Origin: Cyrtodaria siliqua
Lineage: Eukaryota; Mollusca; Bivalvia; Adapedonta; Hiatellidae
Length of the DNA stretch: 64,000 nucleotides
Assembly (NCBI GenBank): GCA_037043455.1
Contig: JAWPHD010001337.1
Coordinates: 268,417 to 332,416, forward strand
Direction: 5' to 3'
Made by a program: the position numbers and the translations under genes. Shown here one piece after another: positions 47,232 to 58,277 of this stretch. Position 1 is the stretch's first letter. Every line of letters begins with the position of its first letter. The notes under the pieces were generated by a model that was not told the DNA's origin, ran no database searches, and saw only the letters and a list, made by a program, of their open reading frames with translations.

Positions 47232-47237
47232 AATAAA
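47232..47237 (+). terminator. Polyadenylation signal of the LU-TSP1-C1q gene
   Basis: AATAAA 279 bp after the stop codon, a plausible 3'UTR length. No better signal lies closer. Confidence 0.6.
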
Positions 47238-47799
47238 TGATTAATATTTCTATGATTGCTTTTATGTTTTTGGGCCTGAATATGCAGTTTACGAGTTAGC
47301 GTCTACCAAAAACAGTAACAGTAAATTGGATCATACATGCTTAGTTTTTAATGAATTATTAAATAGTTTGCAAATAGGATACAACAAGACGGCATGAAAT
47401 CAATAATAGCCAGTAAATGGGTCGTTTGATAAAAAGAAATTAAATTGCCATACTAAATATCTAAAAAATATTCGTCAAGCGGAAGTGTTCGTTATCTGCG
47501 ACTCTTCAGTTTGTTTAATACAAACGACTTAAAGCTTTATGAAGATGTGCAGAAACAATTTGAAACCGGAACTTCGATTTCTTAATGATTTTGACAGGCT
47601 GACACAAACACACCTCCAACACAGGGTCAAGGTTGATATAAGATTTAATATTTCATATTCCGTCCGCAGGAATGATGTAACCCAGTCTATATTTAACATT
47701 AATGTTATGGAAGAAACTAGATGAGTACCAAAATAGTAAAGACGACGAAAATATACAAAATGTGAAAACTGCGAGAAAAGAGAATAAAATATAATTCGA

Positions 47800-47975
47800 C
47801 TTGTAAGTGAGGAAGTGTCGATTCTTACGGATGGCGGGAGGTGTACAGTACTGGTTCTACCCAGAAAAAGTAAGTGGTCTGCCTCCACTACAAAACATCG
47901 ACCGTCATATATAACCTTACATGTGTTGAAAATGACGTAAAACACCATACGACCAACCAACCAATAATTCGAACA
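47800..47975 (+). mobile_element. SINE-like 3' fragment
   Basis: Ends GTTGAAAATGACGTAAAACACC followed by AACCAACCAACCAAT, the tail style of several molluscan SINEs. No clear tRNA-like head is visible, so it is probably truncated. Confidence 0.45.
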
Positions 47976-48224
47976 CATATTGCATGATGCAAATCTAACA
48001 GAAATGTTAGTAAGTATAGTTTTAGAAATGCAAAGAATTATTGGAAAATGCTGAAAATATCGTCGTCTAAACGGTTTTCGCCTTGATTCTCTGACTTCAG
48101 ATAAGTCATCGAGTACATTATGAGATTAGCTTCTTAGGTTTAACTGGGTTTTTTATATATTATATACATGAACATTTCTGTGTTTTTTGTTATTACATCT
48201 ATGCTTTCTCAAATGTAAGGGGTT

Positions 48225-48700
48225 AACTCGGAGGAGATTATTATTTTTATTTACACTGTCCTGTTGCGTAGGGATGATAACGGGATAAGAGTGAGTTTTG
48301 GTGCACCCTTGAACCGGTTTAAACTTCCAGATTTTGCCAATGACCATTCATTCCAAGACTTTACTCCTGTTGTCAACCTTCATATGCTTGTGATGTGTTT
48401 TTTTACTGAATTTGTTTGTAATCACCTTTGCGTTGTAATACTTGCTGGAATGACTGTATTCTGTGAATATTAATCTTCCTGTTGGACTTATAACCGTTTC
48501 TTAATATAACGCACATGTTGAATGAACAAATAGATACAGGAACAGGAAATGTAGTATTCAAGGCCGACAGTAAACCATAAACACACACAGAAACAAACAG
48601 CAACTATAAAGATGAATAAAAGGCAACCTTTGGCATAGCAAAACATAAAATGGTTGACAATAGGGCTAGCATTGGAACGATCAGTGACAAAAAATAGTGG
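48225..48700. repeat. Inverted pair of dispersed hairpin-bearing repeats
   Basis: 48,225-48,390 is a plus copy (ACTGTCCTGTTGCGTAGGGATGA, GTGCACCCTTGAACCGG) and 48,530-48,700 a minus copy (AACAGGAAATGTAGTATTCAAGG, GGTTGACAATAGGGCTAGC). They face each other about 140 bp apart. Confidence 0.65.
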
Positions 48701-49573
48701 CGAACTGTAAATAGGTTTACCACTAAACATGCTGTCCGTTGAAAAATGATAGGCTCATAACTTCTTCTGATAAACTTTTTAGGGGCGGTTTTTTTCTGTT
48801 AAGCTGTTATTGGCGAAATTTCTTTTTTTGTTATCTGTTATTGAGAATATTTTTTAATCTTTATTACCTGTTATCATCAAATTCTACCACCCACACCCCA
48901 CCACACACACACAACTCCCCCTCCTTCCCACGCAAAATTAATTATATCGAAGTACTTTGCCCGTTATCTAGGCAGTGCCTATTTCATATTCATAAAAGGT
49001 TCGGGAATCTACTTCTTAGATCTCTGCTACTAGTAACTGTTTTATTGCACATACAGCAAGGTTGCAAAGTTCTGCCCGGAATTGATCAGAATTATTATTC
49101 CATAAAACTTTCTGTAATGACGTTATTCGGTATCCACACCACCACTTTGGATCGTATCAGGGTCCTGGATCGTACATATTTAGGTATTGGCGATTATTGG
49201 CGTTGATATTTATTTACAAGCAAATTTTAATAACAAAACAAATACCTTGAACATGGACCTCTAGCAGCAGATACAGTCCCAAATCCACTTTGCGCCAACA
49301 GTGTCAATTTATGTCACGTTGACCTGTCAAACAACCGTTGAAACTTTGTGTCAAATGCTGACGCCTTAGTTGTCAAAAGCTAGGGTATGATCCCGCCTAT
49401 TAGGTTATACCCCGCCTTTGCCAACAGCGGCCGATATGAATATTCATGACGTGATCAGTAATTGACAGATTTTGACAGATTTTAAATCATTGGACGAAAC
49501 CTTTAGTCCAATATTGTCATCATCTACTTATCCATAAGAATTCAAATGGCTATTTACTTTTTTAAACAATTCT

Positions 49574-49593
49574 CGCCGGGCTACAGCCCGGCG
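49574..49593. repeat. Perfect GC-rich palindrome
   Basis: CGCCGGGCT-AC-AGCCCGGCG, nine perfect pairs with a 2-nt centre, in AT-rich DNA. No gene is identified in 48,740-50,050. Confidence 0.7.
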
Positions 49594-50059
49594 TCGAAGT
49601 TGTCTACCAGTAATCGCTTTTTATGTAATGGCAACGATTATAAACTAACACGAAGCGAGTTCCCGAACATTAAAAAATCACATATCACATACTGCCATAA
49701 TCTGAACACTAAGCGAAGCTCCAAATCCCTTACAAATTCATATTTTATAACATATGACAACTAGTGTGGTTAACATGGGAAATGGTGCTGTAAATGCCAA
49801 AATAATGGCGATCGCAGCGAGGTGTATAAAAACAATTTAGCAAGATGAGTGTCTCTCACAAAAGGCTTAATTGTTTACATGTATTTGTAGTCGCCATCAT
49901 CCAAACTCACGCAAGATGATTGCGAGCGCAACCGAGCGTCTGGTATTAATTTCATTAAAATGTTTGACATGAATAGTTTAAATACCGCTTCATACTTTAT
50001 AAAGGGTCTGACGTGGCCCTGGACTTGAAATCCGGTGAAACCGAAGTCAAGCCTCACCG

Positions 50060-50335
50060 TCACTACTGAGTTTCGTCTTTGTGTTTTACAGCAAGATATT
50101 TTTCATTAGCCTCGTCTTTCGGATGGAGACGTAAATTAGGAGGTTTTGTGTATCGGAGTCTATCCTCCAAGCACCTTAAAGAACTATCTATACAGGAATC
50201 TATTCGTTATAGTAATTATTGTTATTCGTTATAGTAATGGTATTCCAGGTTCCAGCATGTGTGGTCTCCTTCCTCGGGGTGGCTCCAAATAACATATAAT
50301 GTGTCGATGAGCCATTAAACAACATTCAATTCACC
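50060..50335 (+). mobile_element. SINE-like element
   Basis: Contains CGTCTTTCGGATGGAGACGTAAA, a central motif shared with many metazoan SINEs, and ends CGATGAGCCATTAAACAACA. The head is degraded. Confidence 0.5.
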
Positions 50336-50339
50336 CTAA

Positions 50340-51550
50340 ATACAAGAGCGAACCAGCTGTTCTCCATCGCCACAAACTCCACACCATCACACCCCTAAAA
50401 TCGGACAGGCAGTGTTAGCCTATGCTTGCCGGATGTTAATGCCCTCGCACCAGATCCTTACCACAACATTTATCAATTATATAGGCCCATATATATCGTA
50501 TATTTAAATAAAAAGTGCCAACATATAAAACATTCATCCAATTGTATCAACAAAAAAAAAATTAATAATAATGCTAATTTTATCCACTCGCATTTTCTCT
50601 TCGCTGTGCTCTCCTTCTCCCATATCTTGGCCCCTGAAATATTAATATTTTGTTCGGAATTGTCCAACTTTTTTTCCAGCAGCTGTGCTGCACTTACAGC
50701 TGCACTTTCCTGTTAAATAATGCAGTACATAAATCGAAATGTTTTATATGGTTCAAAAACATAAATAAGTATGGAAAAAAATTCTATCTGTATTTGTGCA
50801 GAAGAGATTTTAAAATATCGGCAGTTTAGAATGTGACGAAATTTGAACGAAGTTTCCGACAATTTCAGCAGTTGAGAATTATATATAATTTATAATCTAT
50901 TTAGGCTGTTATTTAAGAGAAAATCATTAATAAACGTTGTTCGATTACGAAAGTTTAACTCAAAGATAAATTGTGTTGATTTGAAGAAATTTGTCTGTGC
51001 ATGTCTACTTGTTTTCAATACTTAAAATCAAAAAATATATTGAAGTATGAACCGCATAAGTTTTTACTATAAAATATTACACGTAACAGCTTCAATTTGA
51101 CGAAAAAAGGGCCGTTGATATCGATATGCACATCTCGACATCATAGGTAAGCATCTTGTCAAGTTTCGAAACAATCTATTGAAAACTGTGGGAGGATATA
51201 GAAACCCTTCGACACTCGGACGGACGGGTGGAAGGACATGACCAACGCAAAAGCCCGCTCACCATTCGGTGGTGGGGATATGGCATATGGAAAATAATGT
51301 TTTGCAAATATGGCATATAGACAGAAAGAAATAGGCGCATACGGCATATGAGGAAAAACTAACAGAGGCTCATGACAGCCAGCGGCGTTTGTTAACATCG
51401 TAATCATATTAATATACGGCTAAAAATCATCACGTATGTGTATTGACATGCTACTGAGGTTAACATCACAAATAGATTAGTTGAACATCTATACAAGGGC
51501 CGTTCATTATGGAATGTTACCCCATATATAAAAATATAACAAATGCAAAT
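50340..51550. other. Non-coding stretch
   Basis: No supported gene. AT-rich. Frames here have no recognisable motif. Confidence 0.5.
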
Positions 51551-51564
51551 ATTTAAATTTCTTT

Positions 51565-52255
51565 TATAACATCCCTTCAAAGGATTCACCGTGACATGAA
51601 ATACACTTTTTAAGTCTCAATATCCACTTCCGGAAAGTGTTCATGTAGTCACTTTTGGGGATACCCAAAAGACACTGGAAAACTGCAGAACCGAGTGCTT
51701 GTTGAGAAGCAAAACGTTTACCTGAACGATTATTTTTTAATCTTGGGAACAAGAAAACGTCACAGGGTGCAAGATCTCGTTGAGTATGGAGGGTGTTGAA
51801 GCATCTTGGCCTTTTCCTGCTTCAAACACTGTGTGTAACGATGGAATGTTTATGTGGAGGGTCATTATCATGGAGGAGATGGACGCCACGTAGTCCACTC
51901 CTTGGTCGATGCTTAAGAAAGCATTCCTTGACCTGCCAGTAACAGTCCTGCCACATTTTACCAGAATTTGAGTTACGGGCCCTTGTGGTGTAAAATATAT
52001 CTGCACCCTTTTGGCAACAGAAGGTCTACGTGCATTTTTTGTAGCCTATATTTTGATATTTATCTTTCTTTTTGGCTCAAAATAGTGAACTCATGTTTCG
52101 TCACCAGTCATTATGTTTGCAAAACATCTTGGATTATATCTTTGGTACATTTTCAGTAATTCACGGGCTGCCTTAATACAATGAAACTTTTGATCGTTTG
52201 TCAAAATGTGTGGGATCCACCGTGCAGTAATACGCCTAACTTTCTGCATCTTTTT
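51565..52255 (-). pseudogene. mariner transposase relic (DD34D type)
   Basis: In order on the minus strand: RRITARWIPHILTNDQK; MTGDET (first catalytic Asp), with a stop where mariners have Trp; FTPQGPVTQ and TVTGR; LLHDNDPPH (second Asp); LAPCDVFLFPRLKN (third Asp); and a C-terminus ending GESFEGML. These are the hallmarks of mariner-family transposases. At least two frameshifts (near 51,740 and 51,890) and two stops inactivate it. The DNA-binding N-terminus is missing. The relic ends just before the MITE. Confidence 0.85.
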
Positions 52256-52286
52256 TCAGAATTGTAAATATATTTAAGTGTTGATA

Positions 52287-52516
52287 GTAGTATAGAAAGG
52301 GGGGTACGAGCGCAGTTTTCCCTCGCGGGGAATGAGAACAACTAGTGAAATATGCCAGGGAGAACTCAAGCGTAACTCTCATTTACACCACCAAGATCTA
52401 AATGTAAGTCACGCCTAAATCAACACCAACATATTTCAACAGTTTTCTCAAGCAACCCCGCTCTGGAAAACTCCACCCCGTGCCCACCCCCCCCCCCCCC
52501 CCCCTTTCTACACTAC
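52287..52516. mobile_element. 230-bp MITE with TA target duplication
   Basis: Termini GTAGTATAGAAAGGGGGG and CCCCCCTTTCTACACTAC are inverted with one mismatch and are flanked by TA on both sides (52,285-52,286 and 52,517-52,518). The right arm is preceded by an 18-C run (52,487-52,504). No coding content. The TA duplication fits Tc1/mariner-type mobilisation. Confidence 0.75.
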
Positions 52517-52700
52517 TAATCAATCCGGTTTGCCATTTTAATAACATAACATTTGCAACGCGTTAGGAGAGCGCAATTTTATTTTATGTCTACTTTTGCC
52601 GAATCTACTTTCGGCGAAGTTTTTCAATAACATTTGCGACTCGTCAAGCAAAGTCAGACGGAACAGGGCAGTAGTCTTCATCATCGCTCTGCATATCATT

Positions 52701-53015
52701 TTACTTGTATGCTAGCGTATCTTGTCCATTATCTAATATGTACCGTTTATCATCATAAGCTGATAAACTTTTTTTATTTATTGCATAGCTGCTTATGTTA
52801 TGCTTTTGTGATCTAATAACTTTCATCTCATGATGAGCTTCTGTTGCTGTAAACAAAATCTTTTTGTAATCATCATGCGCTATCTGTTTTTTAACAACAC
52901 ACTTTTTAACACCCTTGCATTTCTTTGCGCTAACCTCATTATCTAGCACATACGAATATAGTTTACTTCGCAACCCAACAAATTCAACAATAGGTATTCC
53001 GAAAATGAAAACATT
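52701..53015 (-). pseudogene. Protein-primed DNA polymerase B, C-terminal fragment
   Basis: IVEFVGLRSKLYSY, KKCKGVKKCVVKK and DDKRYILDNGQDTLAY match the very C-terminus of Polinton PolB, in order, ending at a natural stop (52,701). Only about 100 codons remain. The exonuclease and polymerase motifs are absent because the sequence changes to the neighbouring PLA2-like gene at about 53,020. This is an internal deletion that removed roughly the first nine-tenths of the gene. Confidence 0.8.
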
Positions 53016-53061
53016 ATATAATCATATTTTGTAAACGAAGTTTAATCTAATCATATTATAT

Positions 53062-53523
53062 ATGAGTTACTGTATTAAAGAAAAGATGGTTACTGAAAAT
53101 ATTAATCCTCAGTATGTTTTAGCACAAAATGGTAGAAAAACGTTAAGAGCAACTTGTGCGGCTTGTGGTATTACTAAAACAAAGTTTGTTAAAAACACAG
53201 AAGGTGGAAATATTGATATTCATAAAGCTTTGCTCCCTTTGCTACCCAAAAAAGGGCTAACACTTCCTGGTTATAAATATTGCGGTCCTAGTAATCCACT
53301 TGATAGCGGAGAACCGGTAAATGAATTGGATGCTGTTTGTAAAGATCATGATTATTGCTATGACGAAAATCCTAGTAATAAATCAACGTGCGATAAAAAC
53401 ATGCTTGCTGGTTTGAAATCTAGTAAGTCTAAAACTATTGGAGAAAAGATCGCTAAGAATTTGATAGTAAAACCAGTTATTAGTACAAAATATAAACTTG
53501 GTCTTGGAAACTCAAAAAACTAG
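53062..53523 (+). CDS. Zinc-ribbon plus phospholipase A2-like Polinton protein
   Basis: 153 residues from ATG 53,062. Residues 1-40 resemble the small zinc ribbon (DUF5679-like) seen in Polinton proteins ([14 protein letters not shown]). The first Cys pair is lost: only one Cys (YCIKEK) where CxxC is expected. Residues about 70-110 form a parvovirus-type PLA2 domain: calcium loop YCGPSNPLD and catalytic HDYCYD helix. In viruses such domains breach membranes during entry. The Polinton role is inferred to be similar. This is one of the few undamaged frames in the element. Confidence 0.75.
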   Translation: MSYCIKEKMVTENINPQYVLAQNGRKTLRATCAACGITKTKFVKNTEGGNIDIHKALLPLLPKKGLTLPGYKYCGPSNPLDSGEPVNELDAVCKDHDYCYDENPSNKSTCDKNMLAGLKSSKSKTIGEKIAKNLIVKPVISTKYKLGLGNSKN

Positions 53524-54470
53524 AAAAGGCGTTGAAATGGACGGACAAGTTAGCAGATGAACTTCATAAACCTATACGAAGTAAGTTCACTCAACGTCGT
53601 GTGATTGTTAATGAAATTGATAAAATATGGTCTGCTGATTTGGTTGATATGCAATCGTTTTCAAAGTATAATAAAGGTACTAAATACTTGCTTACTGTTA
53701 TTGATTTATTTAGTAAATTTGCTTGGGTTATTCCAGTTCCAAATAAAACTGGTTTAGAAATTACCAAAGCATTCCAACAAATAATCAGTACAGGAAGACA
53801 ATGTAAATTACTGTGGGTTGACTAGGGTGTGGAGTTTTATAACAAGACGTTTAAGCAATTCCTTGATGATAATAATATCAAAATGTATCACACTTTTAAT
53901 TTCGGAAAAGCTGTAGTGATTGAACGATTTAACAGGACATTAAAAGAAAAGATGTGGAAATATTTTACAGCTAACAATACAAATACGTATTTAGACGTGT
54001 TACAAGAAATGGTTGACAAGTATAATAATACAAAACATCGGAGTATTAAAATGACGCCGACTGAGGCTAGCGATGAGAAAAATAAAGGAACAGTGTATTT
54101 CAACTTGTATGGAAAAATGAGAAGTAATCAAATTAAGCCAAAGTTTAAAATAGGGGATAATGTTAGAATCAGCAAATATAAAAGACTGTTTGAGAAAGGT
54201 TATAACCCAAATTGGACTGAAGAAATATTTATTGTTGATGAAATTCAAAACACAAATCCAGTGACATACAAAATAAAAGATTTAAACAACGAAAACATTG
54301 ATGGAAGCTTTTATGAATTTGAAATGATAAAAGCACAGCAAGAAATATTTAGGATTGAAAAAGTAATACGACGTGATTACAAAAAGAAACAAGCATTGAT
54401 TAAATGGAAGGGTTACAATGAGGATTTCAATAGCTGGGTCTCATTTAAGGATATCGAAAATATTAAATAA
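53520..54470 (+). pseudogene. Retroviral-type integrase with chromodomain, one in-frame stop
   Basis: The frame, entered without an ATG, carries ELHKPIRSKF, then the rve core: first catalytic Asp in WSADLVDMQ, second in LWVD, and the Glu in VIERFNRTLKEKMW. The C-terminal part ends with a chromodomain (FRIEKVIRRDYKKKQALIKW, then WVSF). A TAG at 53,823-53,825 immediately follows the second Asp, at a position usually occupied by a glutamine- or lysine-type codon. The N-terminal zinc-binding region is missing, probably deleted with the upstream junction. The intact enzyme would insert the element. This copy is inactive unless the stop is suppressed. Confidence 0.85.
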
Positions 54471-54499
54471 GGGCTTAAAAATAATAACATATAATATTA

Positions 54500-55606
54500 T
54501 TATATAATGGGACAAGAAAGGTTAGAAAAGGTTTGCAGAAAACTTAAGAATATCGTACACACTATTTTCCTCTTGCAACTTTTTGACAAAGTACAAACAG
54601 AAATATCCGCACAAGACACTTGTTTTATCTTGATATTGAATGGTTTGTATTTTATATTAGGTATGTTATTTAAAACTTCTTTTGGTGGACTCAAACCAAA
54701 CGGATCGAAGTAATAATTATCATAGTGACAAGTCCAGTGTGTGCCAGGCCCAATATAATCATCAAGATTAATAATGCCACATTCTTGTTTATTTTGTTTT
54801 GTTGGTAATTTGTTCTTGCTAAACACTCCCCTAGATCTCTGTATAACTAGCTGCTTGACCCATTTTATTATATCTAAGTTAGAGATAGGTTTATTTTTAA
54901 TTATTTTATTTTTTATGAATGGAATACTTCTGTACGGTCTAATTTGTGAGTCTACTTGCAAACCTTTCCCACGATCACCTCTAAGTCCTTTTCCTTTTCT
55001 ACCTACTTGCAAACCTTTTCCAGTTAAACCACTAATAGGAGATCCAATCAATGGAATTCCTAGTGATGCAAGCATTCCAAGAAATCCTCCATCTTGTCGT
55101 TGTTGCCTTGTCAGTTTAATAGGACAACAACCTTTTGACTTTATTATCTTGTTTCTTTGTGCAAGTGTTAATTTATTTGATCCATGTAGTGCTTGCTTTT
55201 TGCCACTAGGAATAGTTACCATCCCATTACCGAATAGTTTACCAATTCCAGTACTTGCCAAGCCACTTAGTGCTCCTGTTGCCAGAGGTCCTAATACTTT
55301 TGGAACAAATTTAGCAACTGTTGATAATATTGTTTTAGTCAACAAACCAGCTAATGCGCCTAAAAAGCCTCCATTCTTGGACTGAGATCTCATTTGCGAT
55401 TTTGATATATTTATGTCTAATCCCTGCCCACCAGATTTAGCCTTGTTAATATTGTTAATCTGGGTAGCTGTAAGTAGCAAAGGAAAGTTTCCAGTTAGTT
55501 GGTGTTTTTTCAGCCTGAGCGTTAATTCACTTTTGTTTTCATATGCTTTTGCCAGACTTCGTTTCTGGCAATCTGATAAATTTACTGAATAATTTATGTA
55601 AGTCAT
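54500..55606 (-). pseudogene. pX-like minor capsid region followed by adenoviral-type protease, frameshifted
   Basis: A 368-codon frame. Residues 1-210 are Gly-rich and hydrophobic (GGFLGALAGLL, GGFLGMLASLGIPL) like the pX/protein VI-type component of Polintons. Residues from about 230 are the adenain-like cysteine protease: NLDIIKWVKQL, catalytic His in IGPGTHWTCHY and Asp in YYFDPFGLSPP. The catalytic cysteine motif (LCGYFC) is visible only in the neighbouring frame, because about one base is lost near 54,645. The annotated frame therefore ends in non-homologous residues. The protease matures capsid proteins in related viruses. Whether pX and protease were fused ancestrally is unclear. Confidence 0.8.
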
Positions 55607-55623
55607 ATATATTATAAGTTAGA

Positions 55624-56894
55624 TTAAACTATTACCAATTCATTTCCGACGATATCAATAGCTACATCTTCTTTATAGAGAATCAGAACATAAACTATAT
55701 ATGGAGCAGCAGGAGGTATATTTAATTTATATCTCAAACTTAGTTGTTTTGGATCAACACTGACTTCATTACCTTTATAACTCAAATCAAAATGTATCAT
55801 TCCGAAAAGAGTTTTAAAATTACCCACGTTAAGTAAAGCTCCAGTGTTTTTATCATTTTGCTTGTGAGAATAATTAATAACATCTCTGAATATTCTTGTG
55901 ATATTATCATAACTGTATTCGGTTTCTGGATAATAAACTCCATTTCCAACTTCCAATTTAGCTGATTGTAAATAATAATTAGTATTAGCAGCATTTACCT
56001 TAAACGTATCCAAAAGATGAGGATTTTGTGTTTGAGAAGAAGTCTTGTCTGACCTTTGCAGATAAACAAAAACGTGTTTCGGATTTTTAACACCACCCAC
56101 TATTCTAAATGTGGTCTCGGTCGCTTGGCTGCTTCTGCTTTCTTGTATCATTTCACGGAGGTAGGACCATTCTGTTGATGTCATATGATTTGCCATTACG
56201 TAACTTAACCATCTGTGTTAAATATCATTATAGGCATCCACAAAACTAATTTAATAATAACTACTCTACCATCATCACCACTTGATTTGTAAATTAGCAC
56301 ATCATCAGCCGCTAGTTGTAAGTTAATCTGAATTTGACCAGGGGGCAGCCTGTTTGTTTCCAAACCTTCAAAGAAGGAATATTTGTTTAATGGAATTATA
56401 GAATCAACTTTTTGATTAGTTATGATTAAAGCATGACGAGCAGTAAATCCTATGTTATAACCAACCTGATCATCTCGATATTCTGCAGCAGTCGTATTAT
56501 CTAAATAAAAGTATTCGTTTGTTCCGGTTGTCTTTGCATAATCGTCAGAAATTTCAAGCAGGCTTTTGACATTAACAAATCCTTGAAGATTATTTCCATC
56601 GTAAACTATTTTTCCATTTTGTTTTACTTGCATTTGATCAATCAGTGAAGCTGCATCGTTATTTAAAGCAATTCTGTCAGCGTCTGCAACAGCGGCCCTA
56701 TCAGCAAGTTTGTTTACTCGAAAACAGATTTCAAAATATGCGTTATACCAATCAAAGTGAGAACTTCTGTCATTTAGTGTAAACTGATAACCACTTTTCA
56801 TTTGCCTGGTAGCATTTCCTGGTTGTGCTATAGGAGTATCTAAATGAATAGGTACATGATCATATCTAGTATTATATGTTTCACTTCTAAACAT
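55624..56894 (-). pseudogene. Double-jelly-roll major capsid protein, split by a frameshift
   Basis: The N-terminal half (56,205-56,894, 229 codons) has HFDWYNAYFE, VNVKSLLEISDDY, IGFTARHALI and IIPLNKYSFFEGLE. The C-terminal half (55,624-56,196, 190 codons) has STEWSYLREMIQ, KNPKHVFVYL, YYPETEYSYDN and FGMIHFDLSYKG. These are consecutive parts of the Polinton major capsid protein. The halves lie in different frames with only a few codons between them, so a one-base indel at about 56,205 breaks the gene. The protein would form the hexon-like capsomer lattice. Total length of about 425 residues is on the short side of the family. Confidence 0.85.
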
Positions 56895-56915
56895 CTGTAT
56901 ATACTATTAATTAGA

Positions 56916-57360
56916 TTATTTTCTATTAATTAATCGTTTAATTCTTGCATTAATAATTTTGGTTCCTCTTCCGGATAGTAATCTGCTAATTTTTACATTT
57001 ACATCTTCTTCAGTTTCAGCTACATCTTCTTCAGTTTCAGCTACAACTTCTTTTTTATTATCAGCCTTTGTAAGTTCTTTTAAAATTATCTCACTTTTTG
57101 GTTTAGGTTTAATAACTGAAACTAATTTATCAGCAGCCATTTTTCCTACTTCATCTCCAAGTTTTTTAGAACCACTTTCTAAGATTTGTTTTCCAGCAGT
57201 TTCGAATGCTTTCTTGCCTGCTGTTTTTATAGACTCACTAAATATTTTTGATCCGACTTTTGAAAAAATGTCAAATATACCAGCTCCAGTTAATCGATCA
57301 ACTTGAGTATTTGTTCCCGTACTAGTGTCATAAACTTTGTTAAATGTGCCATATAACTTA
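56916..57360 (-). CDS. Small Polinton protein with amphipathic region
   Basis: The open frame runs from just after the upstream stop (57,363) to 56,916: KLYGTFNKVYDTSTG, LTGAGIFDIFSKVGSKIF, an Ala/Lys/Gly-rich helix, then an acidic repeat (ETEEDVAETEEDV) and a basic C-terminus. Similar LTGAGIFD-type small proteins accompany Polinton capsid genes; their function is unknown to me. No ATG is seen at the natural start; the first in-frame ATG (57,140) lies mid-protein. The start codon may have been lost. Confidence 0.55.
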
Positions 57361-57362
57361 TG

Positions 57363-58130
57363 TTACATTAATTCCTTTAAAACAAAACGAAATGATGTGT
57401 GGACACCATTAAGATTAATAATTTTACCAGAGAAATCGGTTATGTAAATATTAATACTGTTAATGATCGTTTTGTTTACCTCACAGAACCCGACTCTTAT
57501 CGGTTCATCTTTAAAAGGATACGATCTCGTAAGATCAGCTGTACTTATTTCATAAATAACATCCCCGTATGATCCATCAACAATAGAATTACTTATCAAA
57601 TCACAGTGGATATACAACGTATCGATAGAATTTGTTATGTTTGGTGTTACTGTTCCAAATTTAGTTTCTCTGATAACTGCATCTTTGTCAAACCCGATCA
57701 ATTTGTGAAAGTTTGATTCTCTCAAATCAAGTACGAATTCATTATTAATGGTAACTAAACATTTGAAACTTGATAAATCAAACTCAATTCTTATTGGGAC
57801 AGGCGAGTCATCGGTTAAATCATTGTTTACAGCCAATGCTTCTTTTATGTAATTATCAATATCGGCATAACTGTAATTTCCATTTGCAAAACTAATAGTT
57901 TTCGGATCTTTATCGGTTCCATTGTGATACCTTATCACTTTGTTATTAAAATCTTCACTAATATTATACCATGAGTAAGTCATAGAATTAATCTTATCGA
58001 GTCCAATACCATACTGTTTGTTCCTGCCTAATATTAATGGTCTGTCAAATACAGTTGTAAAATTACTTGGTGTATACGAGCTATTAATTATTGACGCTTT
58101 CTCTGATGATAATACAATTTTTTGTTCCAT
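57363..58130 (-). CDS. Penton-like single-jelly-roll minor capsid protein
   Basis: 255 residues from ATG 58,130. Pattern of a Polinton minor capsid protein: an N-terminal strand region (VFDRPLILGRNKQYGIGLDK), a middle with GNYSYADIDNYI and HKLIGFD, and a C-terminal DGSYGDVIYEIS, INSINIYITDFSGKIINLNG and SFRFVLKE. Such proteins occupy capsid vertices. This is one of the few apparently undamaged genes. A TATA-like TATTTATA lies about 50-60 bp upstream on this strand. Confidence 0.75.
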   Translation of the reverse strand: MEQKIVLSSEKASIINSSYTPSNFTTVFDRPLILGRNKQYGIGLDKINSMTYSWYNISEDFNNKVIRYHNGTDKDPKTISFANGNYSYADIDNYIKEALAVNNDLTDDSPVPIRIEFDLSSFKCLVTINNEFVLDLRESNFHKLIGFDKDAVIRETKFGTVTPNITNSIDTLYIHCDLISNSIVDGSYGDVIYEISTADLTRSYPFKDEPIRVGFCEVNKTIINSINIYITDFSGKIINLNGVHTSFRFVLKELM

Positions 58131-58277
58131 ATAATACAGAATGGATAATTTTTGCTAATACTAATCTTTCTGGTATAAATAGTTTATAACTTGATTTTTT
58201 CAAAATTGAAAACTCTAGTAATGCCGCGTACCTGAAGTGTGCTGAAAATAGAAACATGTGGTGGTTTTAAACAAAAT

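Noticed and set aside
47529..47978. 149-codon minus-strand frame
   Set aside because: It overlaps a SINE-like tail and lacks motifs.
48739..49206. 155-codon plus-strand frame
   Set aside because: It crosses low-complexity T- and C-rich DNA and has no domain-like pattern.
54774..55385. 203-codon plus-strand frame
   Set aside because: It is antisense to the pX/protease gene, whose motifs are clear on the minus strand.
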